Assembly: GCF_022524485.1 (NCBI RefSeq)
Contig: NZ_JAKXMK010000004.1
Coordinates: 248,001 to 312,000 of the forward strand
DNA length: 64,000 bases
Source: Pseudonocardia alaniniphila
GTDB taxonomy: Bacteria; Actinomycetota; Actinomycetes; Mycobacteriales; Pseudonocardiaceae
Direction: 5' to 3'
Shown here: positions 9,008 through 16,414 of the stretch, one piece after another
How positions within the stretch are numbered: the first letter of the stretch is position 1
Layout of the letters: the number at the start of each line of letters is the position of its first letter
Made by a program: the position numbers and the translations under genes
The notes under the pieces: model-generated
Seen by the model: the letters and a program-made list of their open reading frames with translations, nothing else
Database searches by the model: none
What the model was told of the DNA's origin: nothing

Positions 9008-9609
9008 TGCGTCGGTCCGAGCAGGCGATAGCCGGTGGTATCGGGATAGACGCTGGGGCGGGGGACCGGCACGCGCAGCTGCCAGTCGAGTCCGGACCAG
9101 CGCATCGTGGCGTCGACCCGGGAGAAGCCGCCCAGCGCACGGGCCTGCGGGGTATCGGCCAGCAACGACAGCACCACGAACTCACCGCGAGCGTCGCCGG
9201 CGATGACACGGAAGTACATCGCCGTCGCGCTGACCATGTCCCGGGATGGGGCGTCGGGGCGGGGGAGAGCGGTGAACAGGCGTTCACGGGCACGCGCTAC
9301 GTCGCCCCAGCACTGCTCGTCGAGCGTCGCTGCGACGGCATCCGACCCTGCAACGGAGGCCGTGCGGGCTCCGATGTGGGTCGCGGCTAGTGCGGCGCCC
9401 ACCCCGTCGTGACTGAACCCCGTCGCGCGGCCGTTGAACTCGTGAAAGGGGCCGTGCCGCAGCGACGAGGCCCCTACTCCGCCGGGCACTGCGACGAGCA
9501 CGACCGCGTCCGATGTCGGCTCCTCGGGGCTGGGCGTGGTCGAGCAACCGACCGCGGCGGCCAGCACGACCGTCGCGGCAATCGCAGGTGGAAGGAGGCG
9601 CTTGGTCAT
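9004..9609 (-). CDS. Conjugation-module lipoprotein
   Basis: A 201-residue secreted lipoprotein. The signal peptide MTKRLLPPAIAATVVLAAAVGC ends in a lipobox (AVGC), so the mature protein starts at Cys22. The mature part is a single domain with a tryptophan-rich strand, MRWSGLDWQLRVPVP, near 180, a pattern seen in channel-core lipoproteins of actinobacterial transfer systems; its exact function is unknown. The start ATG at 9609 overlaps the upstream small membrane protein (ATGA). Confidence 0.7.
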   Translation of the reverse strand: MTKRLLPPAIAATVVLAAAVGCSTTPSPEEPTSDAVVLVAVPGGVGASSLRHGPFHEFNGRATGFSHDGVGAALAATHIGARTASVAGSDAVAATLDEQCWGDVARARERLFTALPRPDAPSRDMVSATAMYFRVIAGDARGEFVVLSLLADTPQARALGGFSRVDATMRWSGLDWQLRVPVPRPSVYPDTTGYRLLGPTQ

Positions 9610-9875
9610 ATCTGGAACGCCCCCACCAGCAGCGCCGCCACCGAAGCCAGCGCGAGGCCCCCGATCACCCACGCCGACCCGACGAGGCCCTCGTAGGCGG
9701 TGGCTGAGCGGTTGCGCCGGCCGATGATGAGCATCAGTGCGCAGATGAAGATCCCGAGTATCCCGGCGACGATCACGCCCCACTTGAGCCACCCGAGCAG
9801 CTCACCTGCGAGCTCGTCGAGGCCTGGTGGAGCAGTAGGCGGTGGGTTGGGAACGATGGTTCTGAGAGCGATCAT
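9606..9875 (-). CDS. Small two-helix membrane protein of the conjugation module (pilin-like)
   Basis: An 89-residue protein with two membrane helices (WGVIVAGILGIFICALMLIIG and VIGGLALASVAALLVGAF) joined by a short basic loop RRNRSATAYEG. Size, topology and position resemble VirB2/TrbC-like subunits, but there is no sequence proof of pilin function. The ATG at 9875 has a clear ribosome binding site (GAGGAAGGACACC) and overlaps the end of the ParA-like gene. Confidence 0.65.
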   Translation of the reverse strand: MIALRTIVPNPPPTAPPGLDELAGELLGWLKWGVIVAGILGIFICALMLIIGRRNRSATAYEGLVGSAWVIGGLALASVAALLVGAFQI

Positions 9876-10444
9876 GGTGTCCTTCCTCGAGTGGGGATTG
9901 CGGCCCGCCCGGCCGTAGCTGCCGGGCGGGCCGTGGCCGGGGAGCGGCGCTCCAGGGCAGCGCACAGGTCGTTCAGGGCGGCGGCGTAGCGCCGCATTGA
10001 GCGGGGCACCTCGGCCCGGGGGAGGGCGAGTAGGCCGCGTACCTCGTCAAGTGGAGTGGCGAGGTCACGCCACCGGCGGACGAACGGCAGCACAACCACC
10101 GCGACCGCATGCGGCTCCAGGAGACGCAGCCGGGCGGTCACTGGGCGGCTCGGGCCTGAGGCGTCCGCCGCCGTGACCGCCAGCACCGGCTTGCTCCCAG
10201 TCGCTGCAGCCACAAGCTGTGCCGCGCGGCCGGCTCGGATCAAGGAGTCGCCGGTGGCTCGGCAGACCAGTACGCCGACCGGACGTCCAACGAACACACC
10301 GCCATCTACGGCGCCGATGGCGGTGGCGACCGTCGTCGCGCCGACGCCACCCGCGACACCGGCAACCGACAACCGGACCCGTCGCGCAGCTCCCCGATGG
10401 CGTCGCGTAATCGGCGCCTCCGTCGGCCCGGCAACCACGGTCAC
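9872..10444 (-). CDS. ParA/MinD-like P-loop ATPase, first gene of the conjugation operon
   Basis: A 190-residue protein with a deviant Walker A at its N-terminus (RLSVAGVAGGVGATTVATAIG; GGVGATT instead of GGxGKT) and a conserved hydrophobic strand VAVVVLPFVRRWRD near 120. Such proteins open actinobacterial transfer operons and may position the machinery; the missing Walker A lysine argues against normal ATPase activity. The start is set at GTG 10444, because GGGAGG lies 7 bases upstream. Earlier starts up to 10576 lack a binding site and would overlap the divergent gene. Confidence 0.65.
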   Translation of the reverse strand: MTVVAGPTEAPITRRHRGAARRVRLSVAGVAGGVGATTVATAIGAVDGGVFVGRPVGVLVCRATGDSLIRAGRAAQLVAAATGSKPVLAVTAADASGPSRPVTARLRLLEPHAVAVVVLPFVRRWRDLATPLDEVRGLLALPRAEVPRSMRRYAAALNDLCAALERRSPATARPAATAGRAAIPTRGRTP

Positions 10445-10533
10445 CGACCCACCTCCCTTCGTGTCGATGGGAAGCGTCGGGTCGGGGTGCGGCTGGGACG
10501 TGTTCGTTGGCACGGCGGCCTCGTGGTCGCGCG

Positions 10534-10758
10534 GTGACCACGGCGCACGACACGAGGGAGCAACACGCGGCTCCACGCTTGGCCGATGTGATCAACCGCC
10601 AGTACGTGGTACCCGGACCCTCCAGACGCGAGGAACGTCGGTGGCAGAAGGTCGAGAACCTGTGCTGCCCGGTCTGTCGTCGCGCGGTCCGCGCACAGCG
10701 GCCGGGCTACTGGCGCATGGCCGACGGCCCCATACCCGCCTGGTCACACACTGATGGC
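10534..10758 (+). pseudogene. 5' part of a small zinc-ribbon gene interrupted by an IS3 element
   Basis: The frame starts at GTG 10534 and encodes about 75 residues, including a C-x-x-C knuckle (LCCPVCRR) and a W-rich end, WRMADGPIPAWSHTDG. It then meets a TGA that belongs to the first bases of the insertion sequence. Past the element and its GGC target duplication, the same frame continues (see 12089-12214) with RALCRIRTDNG and ADPV, completing a plausible protein of about 117 residues. It is divergent from the conjugation operon and may have been a small DNA-binding or metal-binding accessory protein. The family is not recognised. Confidence 0.55.
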
Positions 10759-10783
10759 TGAGCTTCCCCCGCTAGCCCGGAGA
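10759..10783 (+). repeat. Left inverted repeat of the IS3 element
   Basis: This 25-bp end matches the reverse complement of 12061-12085 with 3 mismatches. The first 13 bases, TGAGCTTCCCCCG, are identical at both ends. Confidence 0.92.
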
Positions 10784-10820
10784 CCGACGATCATGGCTGT
10801 AGGCCGTGAAGGGAGTCTCT

Positions 10821-11132
10821 GTGGCAGCACCGAAGAAGTACCCCGACGAGCTGCGTGAACGCGCCGTCCGTCTCTACCGGGAGACACACCCGCGGCCGGT
10901 GATCCGCCGGCTGGCCGAGCAGCTGGGCGTGCACCACGAAGCCTTGCGCATCTGGATCCGCCAGGACGAGGCCAACCGCGGCGAGCGCACCGACCGGCCC
11001 ACCACCGCCGAGACCGAGGAGCTGCGCCGGCTCCGCAAAGAGAACGCCGAGCTCCGCCGGGCCAACGAAATCCTGAAGGCGGCGAGCGCTTTTTTCGCCC
11101 AGGAAATGGACCCGACAAGGAAGAAGTATTGA
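10821..11132 (+). CDS. IS3 OrfA, helix-turn-helix transposase subunit
   Basis: A 103-residue protein with an N-terminal helix-turn-helix (KYPDELRERAVRLYRE, then LAEQLGVHHEALRIWIRQ) and a leucine-zipper-like coiled coil (TEELRRLRKENAELRRANEIL). It binds the element ends and pairs with the OrfB catalytic part. The GTG at 10821 is chosen because GGGAG lies 5 bases upstream; GTG 10806 is an alternative. Its stop overlaps the OrfB start region. The T-run at 11090-11095 can shift ribosomes into the OrfB frame to make an OrfAB fusion. Confidence 0.9.
   Translation: MAAPKKYPDELRERAVRLYRETHPRPVIRRLAEQLGVHHEALRIWIRQDEANRGERTDRPTTAETEELRRLRKENAELRRANEILKAASAFFAQEMDPTRKKY
11090..11096 (+). promoter_or_regulatory. 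Slippery heptamer T-TTT-TTC for -1 frameshifting in the IS3 element
   Basis: In the OrfA frame the codons read gct ttt ttc, giving a canonical X-XXY-YYZ heptamer. The -1 frame is open from here into OrfB at 11129 without a stop. Such sites produce the OrfAB transposase in IS3-family elements. No strong downstream pseudoknot was worked out. Confidence 0.6.
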
Positions 11133-12055
11133 AAACCGTCGGGCATCTCCGCGACCGGTTCGGGGTCGACCCGATCCTGCGCGTCCTGGGCATCGCCCCA
11201 TCGACCTACTACGGCTGGCTCGACCGCCAACGACGGCCATCCGAGCGGCAGCAAGCGGACGCGGTGCTGCTCGCCGAGATCGCCACGATCCACGACCGCT
11301 CGGGCGGCACCTACGGCTCCCCGCGGATGCACGCCACCCTGCAACGGCGCGGCGTGCGCGTCTCCCGCAAGCGAGTCGAGCGGTTGATGCGGGAGGCCGG
11401 GGTGCAGGGCGCGTTCCTGCGCAAGAAGTGGAGAACCTCCTCGACCAGGCAGAACCCCGCCGCGACACCGGCGCCGGACCTGGTCAACCGCAACTTCACC
11501 GCGCCGGCGCCCAACCGGCTCTGGGTGGCCGATGCGACCCGGATCCCCTGCGCACAGGGCGTGTTCTGGCTGGCCGCGGTGCGCGACGCGTTCTCCAACC
11601 GGATCGTCGGGTGGCGGTGCTCGGACCGCTGCGACACCGACCTCATCCTCGGCGCGCTCGAGTACGCGGTCTGGTCCCGCGGGATCCGCGACGGGCAGGT
11701 GGTCCACCACTCGGACAGGGGTTCGAATTACACGTCGCTGCGCTTTGGTCAGCGCCTGGATGATCACGGAATTCTCGCGTCGATGGGCTCGGTCGGGGAT
11801 TCCTGCGATAACGCTTTGATGGAGAACTTCTTCTCCACCATGAAGACCGAGCTGGTCTACCGAAAATCGTGGCGGACCCGGGACGAGGCGGAGAACGACC
11901 TGTTCGCCTACATCGATGGGTGGTACAACACCGAACGCATCCAACACCCGCTCGGCTGGCGCTCACCCGACGAGTACGAAGCGGCCTGGCATGCTCGATG
12001 CACCGATCATCCGGCGGCACCTGCCGCTGGGCCCGACCCGGCTGCCGCCAGGTAG
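11129..12055 (+). CDS. IS3 OrfB, DDE integrase-type transposase
   Basis: A 308-residue rve-type integrase. After an HTH_21 region (HDRSGGTYGSPRMHATLQRRGVRV split over residues 50-75), the catalytic core shows RLWVADATRI (first Asp), HHSDRGSNYTS (second Asp) and DNALMENFFSTMKTE (Glu), the D-D-35-E triad. It cuts and joins the IS ends. The first in-frame codon used here is TTG 11129, overlapping the OrfA stop; in vivo it is probably made as an OrfAB fusion by the -1 shift upstream. The frame is intact. Confidence 0.93.
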   Translation: MKTVGHLRDRFGVDPILRVLGIAPSTYYGWLDRQRRPSERQQADAVLLAEIATIHDRSGGTYGSPRMHATLQRRGVRVSRKRVERLMREAGVQGAFLRKKWRTSSTRQNPAATPAPDLVNRNFTAPAPNRLWVADATRIPCAQGVFWLAAVRDAFSNRIVGWRCSDRCDTDLILGALEYAVWSRGIRDGQVVHHSDRGSNYTSLRFGQRLDDHGILASMGSVGDSCDNALMENFFSTMKTELVYRKSWRTRDEAENDLFAYIDGWYNTERIQHPLGWRSPDEYEAAWHARCTDHPAAPAAGPDPAAAR

Positions 12056-12060
12056 CCAAC

Positions 12061-12085
12061 CCTCCGAGCTACCGGGGGAAGCTCA
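12061..12085 (-). repeat. Right inverted repeat of the IS3 element
   Basis: This is the mirror of 10759-10783 with 3 mismatches in 25. The GGC that follows repeats the GGC in front of the left end and marks the target duplication. Confidence 0.92.
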
Positions 12086-12088
12086 GGC

Positions 12089-12214
12089 CGCGCACTGTGC
12101 CGAATCAGGACCGACAACGGCACGAAAGTCGCCGATCCCGTACCGCGGCATGCCGCGCGCTCCACGCCCCGCCACAACGGTCCGGCTGGGGCCGCAACGC
12201 CTGACCTCTCCTGA
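12089..12214 (+). pseudogene. 3' part of the small zinc-ribbon gene split by the IS3 element
   Basis: This piece reads in frame with 10534-10758 once the element and one GGC are removed. It gives the continuation RALCRIRTDNGTKVADPVP and about 22 further residues, with a stop at 12212-12214. The added cysteine and the HTDGxALC...ADP pattern fit the 5' part, which supports a single ancestral gene. Nothing translates it now. Confidence 0.5.
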
Positions 12215-12623
12215 GCGAACCGCCATTGATCGAATCGGTCAGCCTGCCGCCTCGCGATCGAACACGAGGTCCGAGTACTCATCGTGAGCGGTCGAGGAGT
12301 GCCGCCACGTTGCCGGGACCTGCCCACGAGTCGTGCCGTCCCGACCGGCGTTGGCGCGCCGGCCTTGCTTGAGAGCTCCAAGATCACCGGGAGGCCACGA
12401 CCCACCCTCGTGATCCACAGGTTCCAAGCATTGCTCGCGGTGTCGCGGAGGACCTCCGGCTAGGACTAGCTAAGACGCCAGGCTCCCCCAGGAACCCGGG
12501 CACAGGAGACCTATCAGCTGACGTCGTCTCTGCGTGCCGCCTCGATCAATCCCGTGCGTCGGATCGGCTTGCTGGCGGCCGGTGGTCTCCTCCGCGTGGC
12601 GGTGAGGCTCAAGGAGCCCGTCG
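12215..12623. other. Intergenic region between the IS-disrupted gene and the flavoprotein
   Basis: No supported gene. A 62-codon minus-strand frame (12239-12427) ending DEYSDLVFDREAAG has protein-like features but no start signal or known family, and could be a gene remnant. No repeats were found. Confidence 0.4.
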
Positions 12624-14042
12624 TCAGTGAACGGGGCGCAGCCGTCGTGGTGCCGGATCGGCTGGGAGGGTTGCGACCTGGGATTCCCAGGCCTGCGCGG
12701 CCAGCTGTACGGCGTCCCAGGGCGAGCCGAGGGGCGGGGTGTAGGACAGGTCGAGGTCGGAGATCTCGGCGACGGTCATCTGGTGGTGGAGCGCAGCGGC
12801 GTAGGTGTCGACCCTCTTGGACACCTCGGTTCCGAGCCAGCCGACGAGTTGGGCGCCGAGCAGCAGCCCGGTGGTGGCGTCGCCGGTGAGACGGATGGTG
12901 ATCGGGTAGGCCGTCGGGTAGTAGGCCTTGTGGTCGTCGGGCGAGCTGGTGACGGTGATTGGCTGGTGCCCCCGCGCCTGTGCTTCGTGGTCGCGGAGGC
13001 CAGTACGGGCGATGACGAGGTCGAACACCTTGACGACCTGGGTGCCGAGGCTGCCGTGGAAACGGGCATGGCTGCCGACGGCGTTGGCGCCGGCGACGCG
13101 GCCCTGCTTGTGGGCGGTGGTGCCCAGGGGCAGGTAGGACTCGCCGAGCTGGCGGTGGTGCGTGATTACGCAGTCCCCGGCGGCCCACACCCCGGGCAGG
13201 GACGTGGCCATGGTGTCGTCGACGAGGACTGCCCCGCGCGCGCCGGTCTTCACGCCCGCGGCGGTGAGCAACGCGGTGTCGGGCCGGACCCCGACCACGA
13301 CCAGAACAAGATCGACGTCCCACTCGATGGAGCCGGTGCTGGTGGTGCCGGCGACGGATAGCCCGTTGGCGGTGCGGCTGATCTGCGTGACCGTGGCGCC
13401 GGTGACGACGTCGACGCCATGCCGGGTGAGTTCGTCGTGCACCAGCGCGCCGAGTTCGGGATCGACTGTGGGCAGAACCTCGGGGAGCTGCTCGACCTGG
13501 GTGACGCGAATGCCGCGGGCGGTAAGCGCCTCGGCCATCTCGAGTCCGATATAGCCGGCACCGACGATGAGCGCAGTGGCAGGGCCTCGGGCGAGCGCGC
13601 GCTGTAGCGCGAATGTCTCGCCCATGGTGTGCAGCAGGTGGACCCCGTCAGTCTCGCCGAGCGCGTCCGGCCCCGTGAGGCCGACGATGGGCGGCCGGAC
13701 CGGAACCGCGCCGGTGCCGACGACAAGAGCGTCGTACCCGATGCGCGCCGTAGCGCCGTCCGCTTCCGTCACGGCCAGCTCGCGGCGGTCGTGGTCGATA
13801 CGGGTAGCGCGGGTGTCGAGGCGCAGCGTCAGCCCGGCCACCTCGAGGTCTGCCCGGGTGCGGTGGGCGAGGTTGCGCCAGTCGACGACGTCGCCACTGA
13901 TGTAGTAGGGGATGCCGCAGATGCTGAAGTTCGGGTAGGCATCGGCGACCACGAGGGTCACCTCGGCTGAGGGGTCGAGCTGGCGGGCGCGCAGGCCGGC
14001 GCTGATCCCGGCGTCGCTGCCCCCGACCACGACGAGGTGCAT
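12624..14042 (-). CDS. FAD-dependent pyridine nucleotide-disulfide oxidoreductase, CoA-disulfide-reductase type, in the arsenic operon
   Basis: A 472-residue flavoprotein. The FAD-binding Rossmann motif VVVGGSDAGISAG is at residue 4, a single redox cysteine in FSICGIPYYISGD lies near 42, the NAD(P)-binding motif ALIVGAGYIGLEMAEAL is near 160 and the FAD-ribityl motif VWAAGDC near 285. A dimerisation domain ends the protein. The single-Cys SxCGxPY signature is that of CoA-disulfide reductases and NADH oxidases/persulfide reductases rather than two-Cys enzymes. As the last gene behind arsC it may regenerate the low-molecular-weight thiol used by arsenate reductase, or detoxify a sulfur or arsenic species. 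The role is inferred from position. Confidence 0.82.
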   Translation of the reverse strand: MHLVVVGGSDAGISAGLRARQLDPSAEVTLVVADAYPNFSICGIPYYISGDVVDWRNLAHRTRADLEVAGLTLRLDTRATRIDHDRRELAVTEADGATARIGYDALVVGTGAVPVRPPIVGLTGPDALGETDGVHLLHTMGETFALQRALARGPATALIVGAGYIGLEMAEALTARGIRVTQVEQLPEVLPTVDPELGALVHDELTRHGVDVVTGATVTQISRTANGLSVAGTTSTGSIEWDVDLVLVVVGVRPDTALLTAAGVKTGARGAVLVDDTMATSLPGVWAAGDCVITHHRQLGESYLPLGTTAHKQGRVAGANAVGSHARFHGSLGTQVVKVFDLVIARTGLRDHEAQARGHQPITVTSSPDDHKAYYPTAYPITIRLTGDATTGLLLGAQLVGWLGTEVSKRVDTYAAALHHQMTVAEISDLDLSYTPPLGSPWDAVQLAAQAWESQVATLPADPAPRRLRPVH

Positions 14043-14084
14043 TCCTGGGCTCCCTGCTTCGGCGCCGCCGAGGTCGAAGAGGCG

Positions 14085-14498
14085 TCAGTTGATGGGGCTG
14101 GGCACCAGCTCGGCGAGCAGTGACCGGACGCGGGCGTCGATGTCGTCGCGGATCGGCCGGACGTCCTCGACGCTCTTGCCGGCTGGGTCGGTGAGCTCCC
14201 AGTCCAGGTAGCGCTTGCCGGGGAAGATCGGGCAGGCGTCGCCGCAGCCCATGGTGATGACGACGTCGGAGGCCTCGACGGCGTCGGTGGTGAGCCGCTT
14301 GGGCTTTTCGGCCGACAGGTCGATGCCGAGCTCGGCCATCACCTCGCGCACGGCAGGGTTAACGGCGTCGGCGGGCTCGGAGCCCGCCGAGCGGACCTCG
14401 ACAGCTCCGGCGGCGTGGCGGGCGAGCAGAGCGGCGGCCATCTGCGAGCGCCCGGCGTTGTGTACGCAGACGAACAGGACGGTCGGGATCTCGGCCAT
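14085..14498 (-). CDS. arsC: Arsenate reductase ArsC, low-molecular-weight phosphatase type
   Basis: A 137-residue enzyme reducing arsenate to arsenite. The P-loop CVHNAGRS (Cys11, Arg17) opens the protein and MGCGDACP supplies Cys85 and Cys89, matching the three-cysteine relay of thioredoxin-coupled ArsC. The DPAGKSVEDVRPIRDDID segment carries the general-acid Asp. Its ATG overlaps the acr3 stop (TGATG), so reduction and efflux are translated together. A second arsC lies at 21152-21805. Confidence 0.93.
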   Translation of the reverse strand: MAEIPTVLFVCVHNAGRSQMAAALLARHAAGAVEVRSAGSEPADAVNPAVREVMAELGIDLSAEKPKRLTTDAVEASDVVITMGCGDACPIFPGKRYLDWELTDPAGKSVEDVRPIRDDIDARVRSLLAELVPSPIN

Positions 14499-15601
14499 CA
14501 GGACTCCTGAGGGGTGGGGGCCGTGGCGGGCGCCGTTCGTGTGCGGAACCACCGGCGGCGCGCGGCGAGCGAAACGTAGACGAGCGCAACGAGCACCGGA
14601 ACCTCGATGAGCGGCCCGACCACCCCTGCGAGGGCCTGGCCGGAGGTGACGCCGAAGGTGGCGATGGCGACGGCGATGGCGAGCTCGAAGTTGTTTCCCG
14701 CGGCGGTGAACGCCAGCGTGGTCGTTCGCTCGTAGCTCAGGCCGACGGCCTTGCCCAGGGCATAGGAGCCGGCCCACATGATCGCGAAGTAGGCCAGCAG
14801 CGGCAGCGCGATACGGGCGACGTCGAGCGGTCGGGAGGTGATGGCGTCGCCTTGCAGCGCGAAGAGGATCACGATGGTGAACAGCAGCCCGTAGAGCGCG
14901 AAGGGGCCGATCCGGGGCAGGAATCGCGACTCGTACCAGTCGCGGCCTTTCGCCCGCTCGCCGACGCGGCGGGACAGATACCCGGCGACCAGCGGGATCC
15001 CGAGGAAGACCACGACCGAGATGGCGATCTCCCAGGGGGAGATGTTGAGTGCGGCCTGTGGCAGGCCGAGCCAGCCGGGCAGGACATCGAGGTAGAACCA
15101 GCCGAGCCCGGCGAAGGCGATCACCTGGAACACCGAGTTCAGCGCGACGAGCACGGCCGCGGCCTCGCGGTCGCCGCAGGCGAGGTCGTTCCAGATGATC
15201 ACCATGGCAATACAGCGCGCCAGCCCGACGATGATCAGCCCCGTGCGGTACTCGGGCAGGTCGGGCAGCAGCAGCCAGGCCAGGGCGAACATCAGCGCCG
15301 GCCCGAGCACCCAGTTCAGCACCAGCGAGCTGACCAGCAGGCGGCGGTCGCCGGTGACGGTGTCGAGCCGGTCGTAGCGGACCTTGGCCAGTACCGGGTA
15401 CATCATCACGAGCAGGCCCAGAGCGATCGGCAGCGAGACACCCTGGACCGCGATGGCGTCCAGCGCGCCGCCCAGGCCGGGGATCAGCCGCCCGGCACCG
15501 AGTCCGACGGCCATGGCGACGAGGATCCAGACCGGCAGGAAGCGATCCAGGGTCGACAGCCGCGCGACGACCGGGGCGTCTAGCTCGGGGGTGGCGGTCA
15601 C
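14498..15601 (-). CDS. acr3: Arsenite efflux permease ACR3
   Basis: A 367-residue membrane protein with ten predicted helices. ACR3 hallmarks are YPVLAKVRYDRL near 78, GLARCIAMVIIWNDLACGD near 137 (the conserved cysteine of the transport path) and FTAAGNNFELAIAVAIATFG near 300. It exports arsenite using the proton-motive force. The GTG start at 15601 overlaps the ArsR stop (GTGA). The longer upstream frame is out of register with any membrane protein and was discarded. The order arsR-acr3-arsC is a standard actinobacterial ars operon. Confidence 0.94.
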   Translation of the reverse strand: MTATPELDAPVVARLSTLDRFLPVWILVAMAVGLGAGRLIPGLGGALDAIAVQGVSLPIALGLLVMMYPVLAKVRYDRLDTVTGDRRLLVSSLVLNWVLGPALMFALAWLLLPDLPEYRTGLIIVGLARCIAMVIIWNDLACGDREAAAVLVALNSVFQVIAFAGLGWFYLDVLPGWLGLPQAALNISPWEIAISVVVFLGIPLVAGYLSRRVGERAKGRDWYESRFLPRIGPFALYGLLFTIVILFALQGDAITSRPLDVARIALPLLAYFAIMWAGSYALGKAVGLSYERTTTLAFTAAGNNFELAIAVAIATFGVTSGQALAGVVGPLIEVPVLVALVYVSLAARRRWFRTRTAPATAPTPQES

Positions 15602-15966
15602 GCGGTCACTTCCAGTTCGTGGGTGGCGGGCGAGAGCGCCTGCGAGAGGGCGGCCAGGGTGTCGCGGACGACCCGGTAGTAGATCCAGGTGCCGCGCCGC
15701 TCGCCGGTGATCAGGCCGGCCTCGCGCAACACCTTGAGGTGGTGGCTGATCGTCGGCCCGGACAGGTCGAATTCGCCGGTCAGGTCGCACACGCATGCTT
15801 CGCCGCCCGCGTGCGCGCCGATGAGGCTGAGCAGCCGCAGGCGGGTGGGGTCGGCGATCGCCCGGAGCGCGGCGGCGAGCGTTGCGGCGTCGGCCGGGCT
15901 CAGTGCGGCACCGGTCAGGGTGGTCGGTTCGCACACCTCGACGACAGGCAGCTCATTCTTCGACAC
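15598..15966 (-). CDS. arsR: ArsR-family arsenite-responsive repressor
   Basis: A 122-residue winged-helix repressor. ACVCDLTGEFDLSGPTISHHLKVLREAGLI contains the CxC arsenite-binding pair beside the recognition helix, and RRGTWIYYRV forms the wing. On binding As(III) it should release the operon acr3-arsC-flavoprotein. A 6-4-6 palindrome TTTGAAGCGGTTCGAA lies only 9 bases upstream of the GTG start (15975-15990) and is the likely operator. It is closely similar in sequence to the ArsR at 23481-23873, especially in the recognition helix and wing. Confidence 0.9.
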   Translation of the reverse strand: MSKNELPVVEVCEPTTLTGAALSPADAATLAAALRAIADPTRLRLLSLIGAHAGGEACVCDLTGEFDLSGPTISHHLKVLREAGLITGERRGTWIYYRVVRDTLAALSQALSPATHELEVTA

Positions 15967-15974
15967 GCGTCTAT

Positions 15975-15990
15975 TTTGAAGCGGTTCGAA
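15975..15990. promoter_or_regulatory. Probable ArsR operator TTTGAA-GCGG-TTCGAA
   Basis: A near-palindrome of two 6-base arms around GCGG, immediately upstream of arsR. The same 6-4-6 pattern (TCGAA/TTCGA arms) occurs twice in front of pstS (21031-21046, 21087-21102), so one ArsR may control both transcription units. Confidence 0.5.
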
Positions 15991-16024
15991 GCAGCCTGGC
16001 AATGTGACGGGCGCCTCCCTGCCG

Positions 16025-16414
16025 CTAGGCGCTCTCCTCGAGGCATTTCGCCGAGGGCGTGAGTAGGAGACCGCCGGGGCGGATCGCGTCCTGCAGGAGC
16101 AGGAAGGGCTCCTCGCGTAGGCGGTACCAGCTCCAGGTGCCGCGCCGTTCGCGTTCGAGGATGCCGGCGTTGACGAGCACCCGGAGGTGATGGCTGAGGG
16201 AGGACTGGGGCATGTCGATGCGTGTGGCGATGTCGCAGAAGCAGATGCCGTCGTCGGTGGCTGCGCCGGCCATGGCGACCAGTTGGATCCGCAGCGGGTC
16301 GGCCAGCGCCTTGAAAACGGTGGCCGCGCGTTCCGGAGTGACGGAGTCGGCGGGGACGGCCTTTTCTGGGGGCGCGGGCTGGAACGGCACGATCTGCACC
16401 TTATGTGTCGCCAC
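16025..16414 (-). CDS. Second ArsR-family regulator
   Basis: A 129-residue winged-helix protein. ICFCDIATRIDMPQSSLSHHLRVLVNAGI carries a CxC motif before the recognition helix and ERRGTWSWYRL forms the wing; a further cysteine sits near the C-terminus (AKCLEE). It therefore belongs to the arsenite-sensing ArsR group, though it differs clearly from the neighbouring arsR. Its GTG start overlaps the end of the winged-helix gene by 14 bases, so it is probably transcribed from the pst side. Two ArsR genes in a row suggest separate inputs for phosphate uptake and arsenite efflux. Confidence 0.8.
   Translation of the reverse strand: MATHKVQIVPFQPAPPEKAVPADSVTPERAATVFKALADPLRIQLVAMAGAATDDGICFCDIATRIDMPQSSLSHHLRVLVNAGILERERRGTWSWYRLREEPFLLLQDAIRPGGLLLTPSAKCLEESA

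Larger units (their letters stand above)
10759..12085 (+). mobile_element. IS3-family insertion sequence, 1327 bp, intact
   Basis: The element is bounded by 25-bp imperfect inverted repeats (10759-10783 and 12061-12085; 22 of 25 match, sharing TGAGCTTCCCCCG at the tips and the TG...CA ends typical of IS3). It is flanked by a 3-bp direct repeat GGC (10756-10758 and 12086-12088). It carries orfA and orfB in the classical -1 arrangement with a T-TTT-TTC slippery site. The target is a small zinc-ribbon gene. The intact ends and frames, and the clean rejoining of the host gene, indicate a recent insertion. Confidence 0.93.

Noticed and set aside
10445-10576. N-terminal extension of the ParA-like protein to 10576
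   Set aside because: A strong GGGAGG site lies 7 bases before GTG 10444, and the longer form would overlap the divergent gene.
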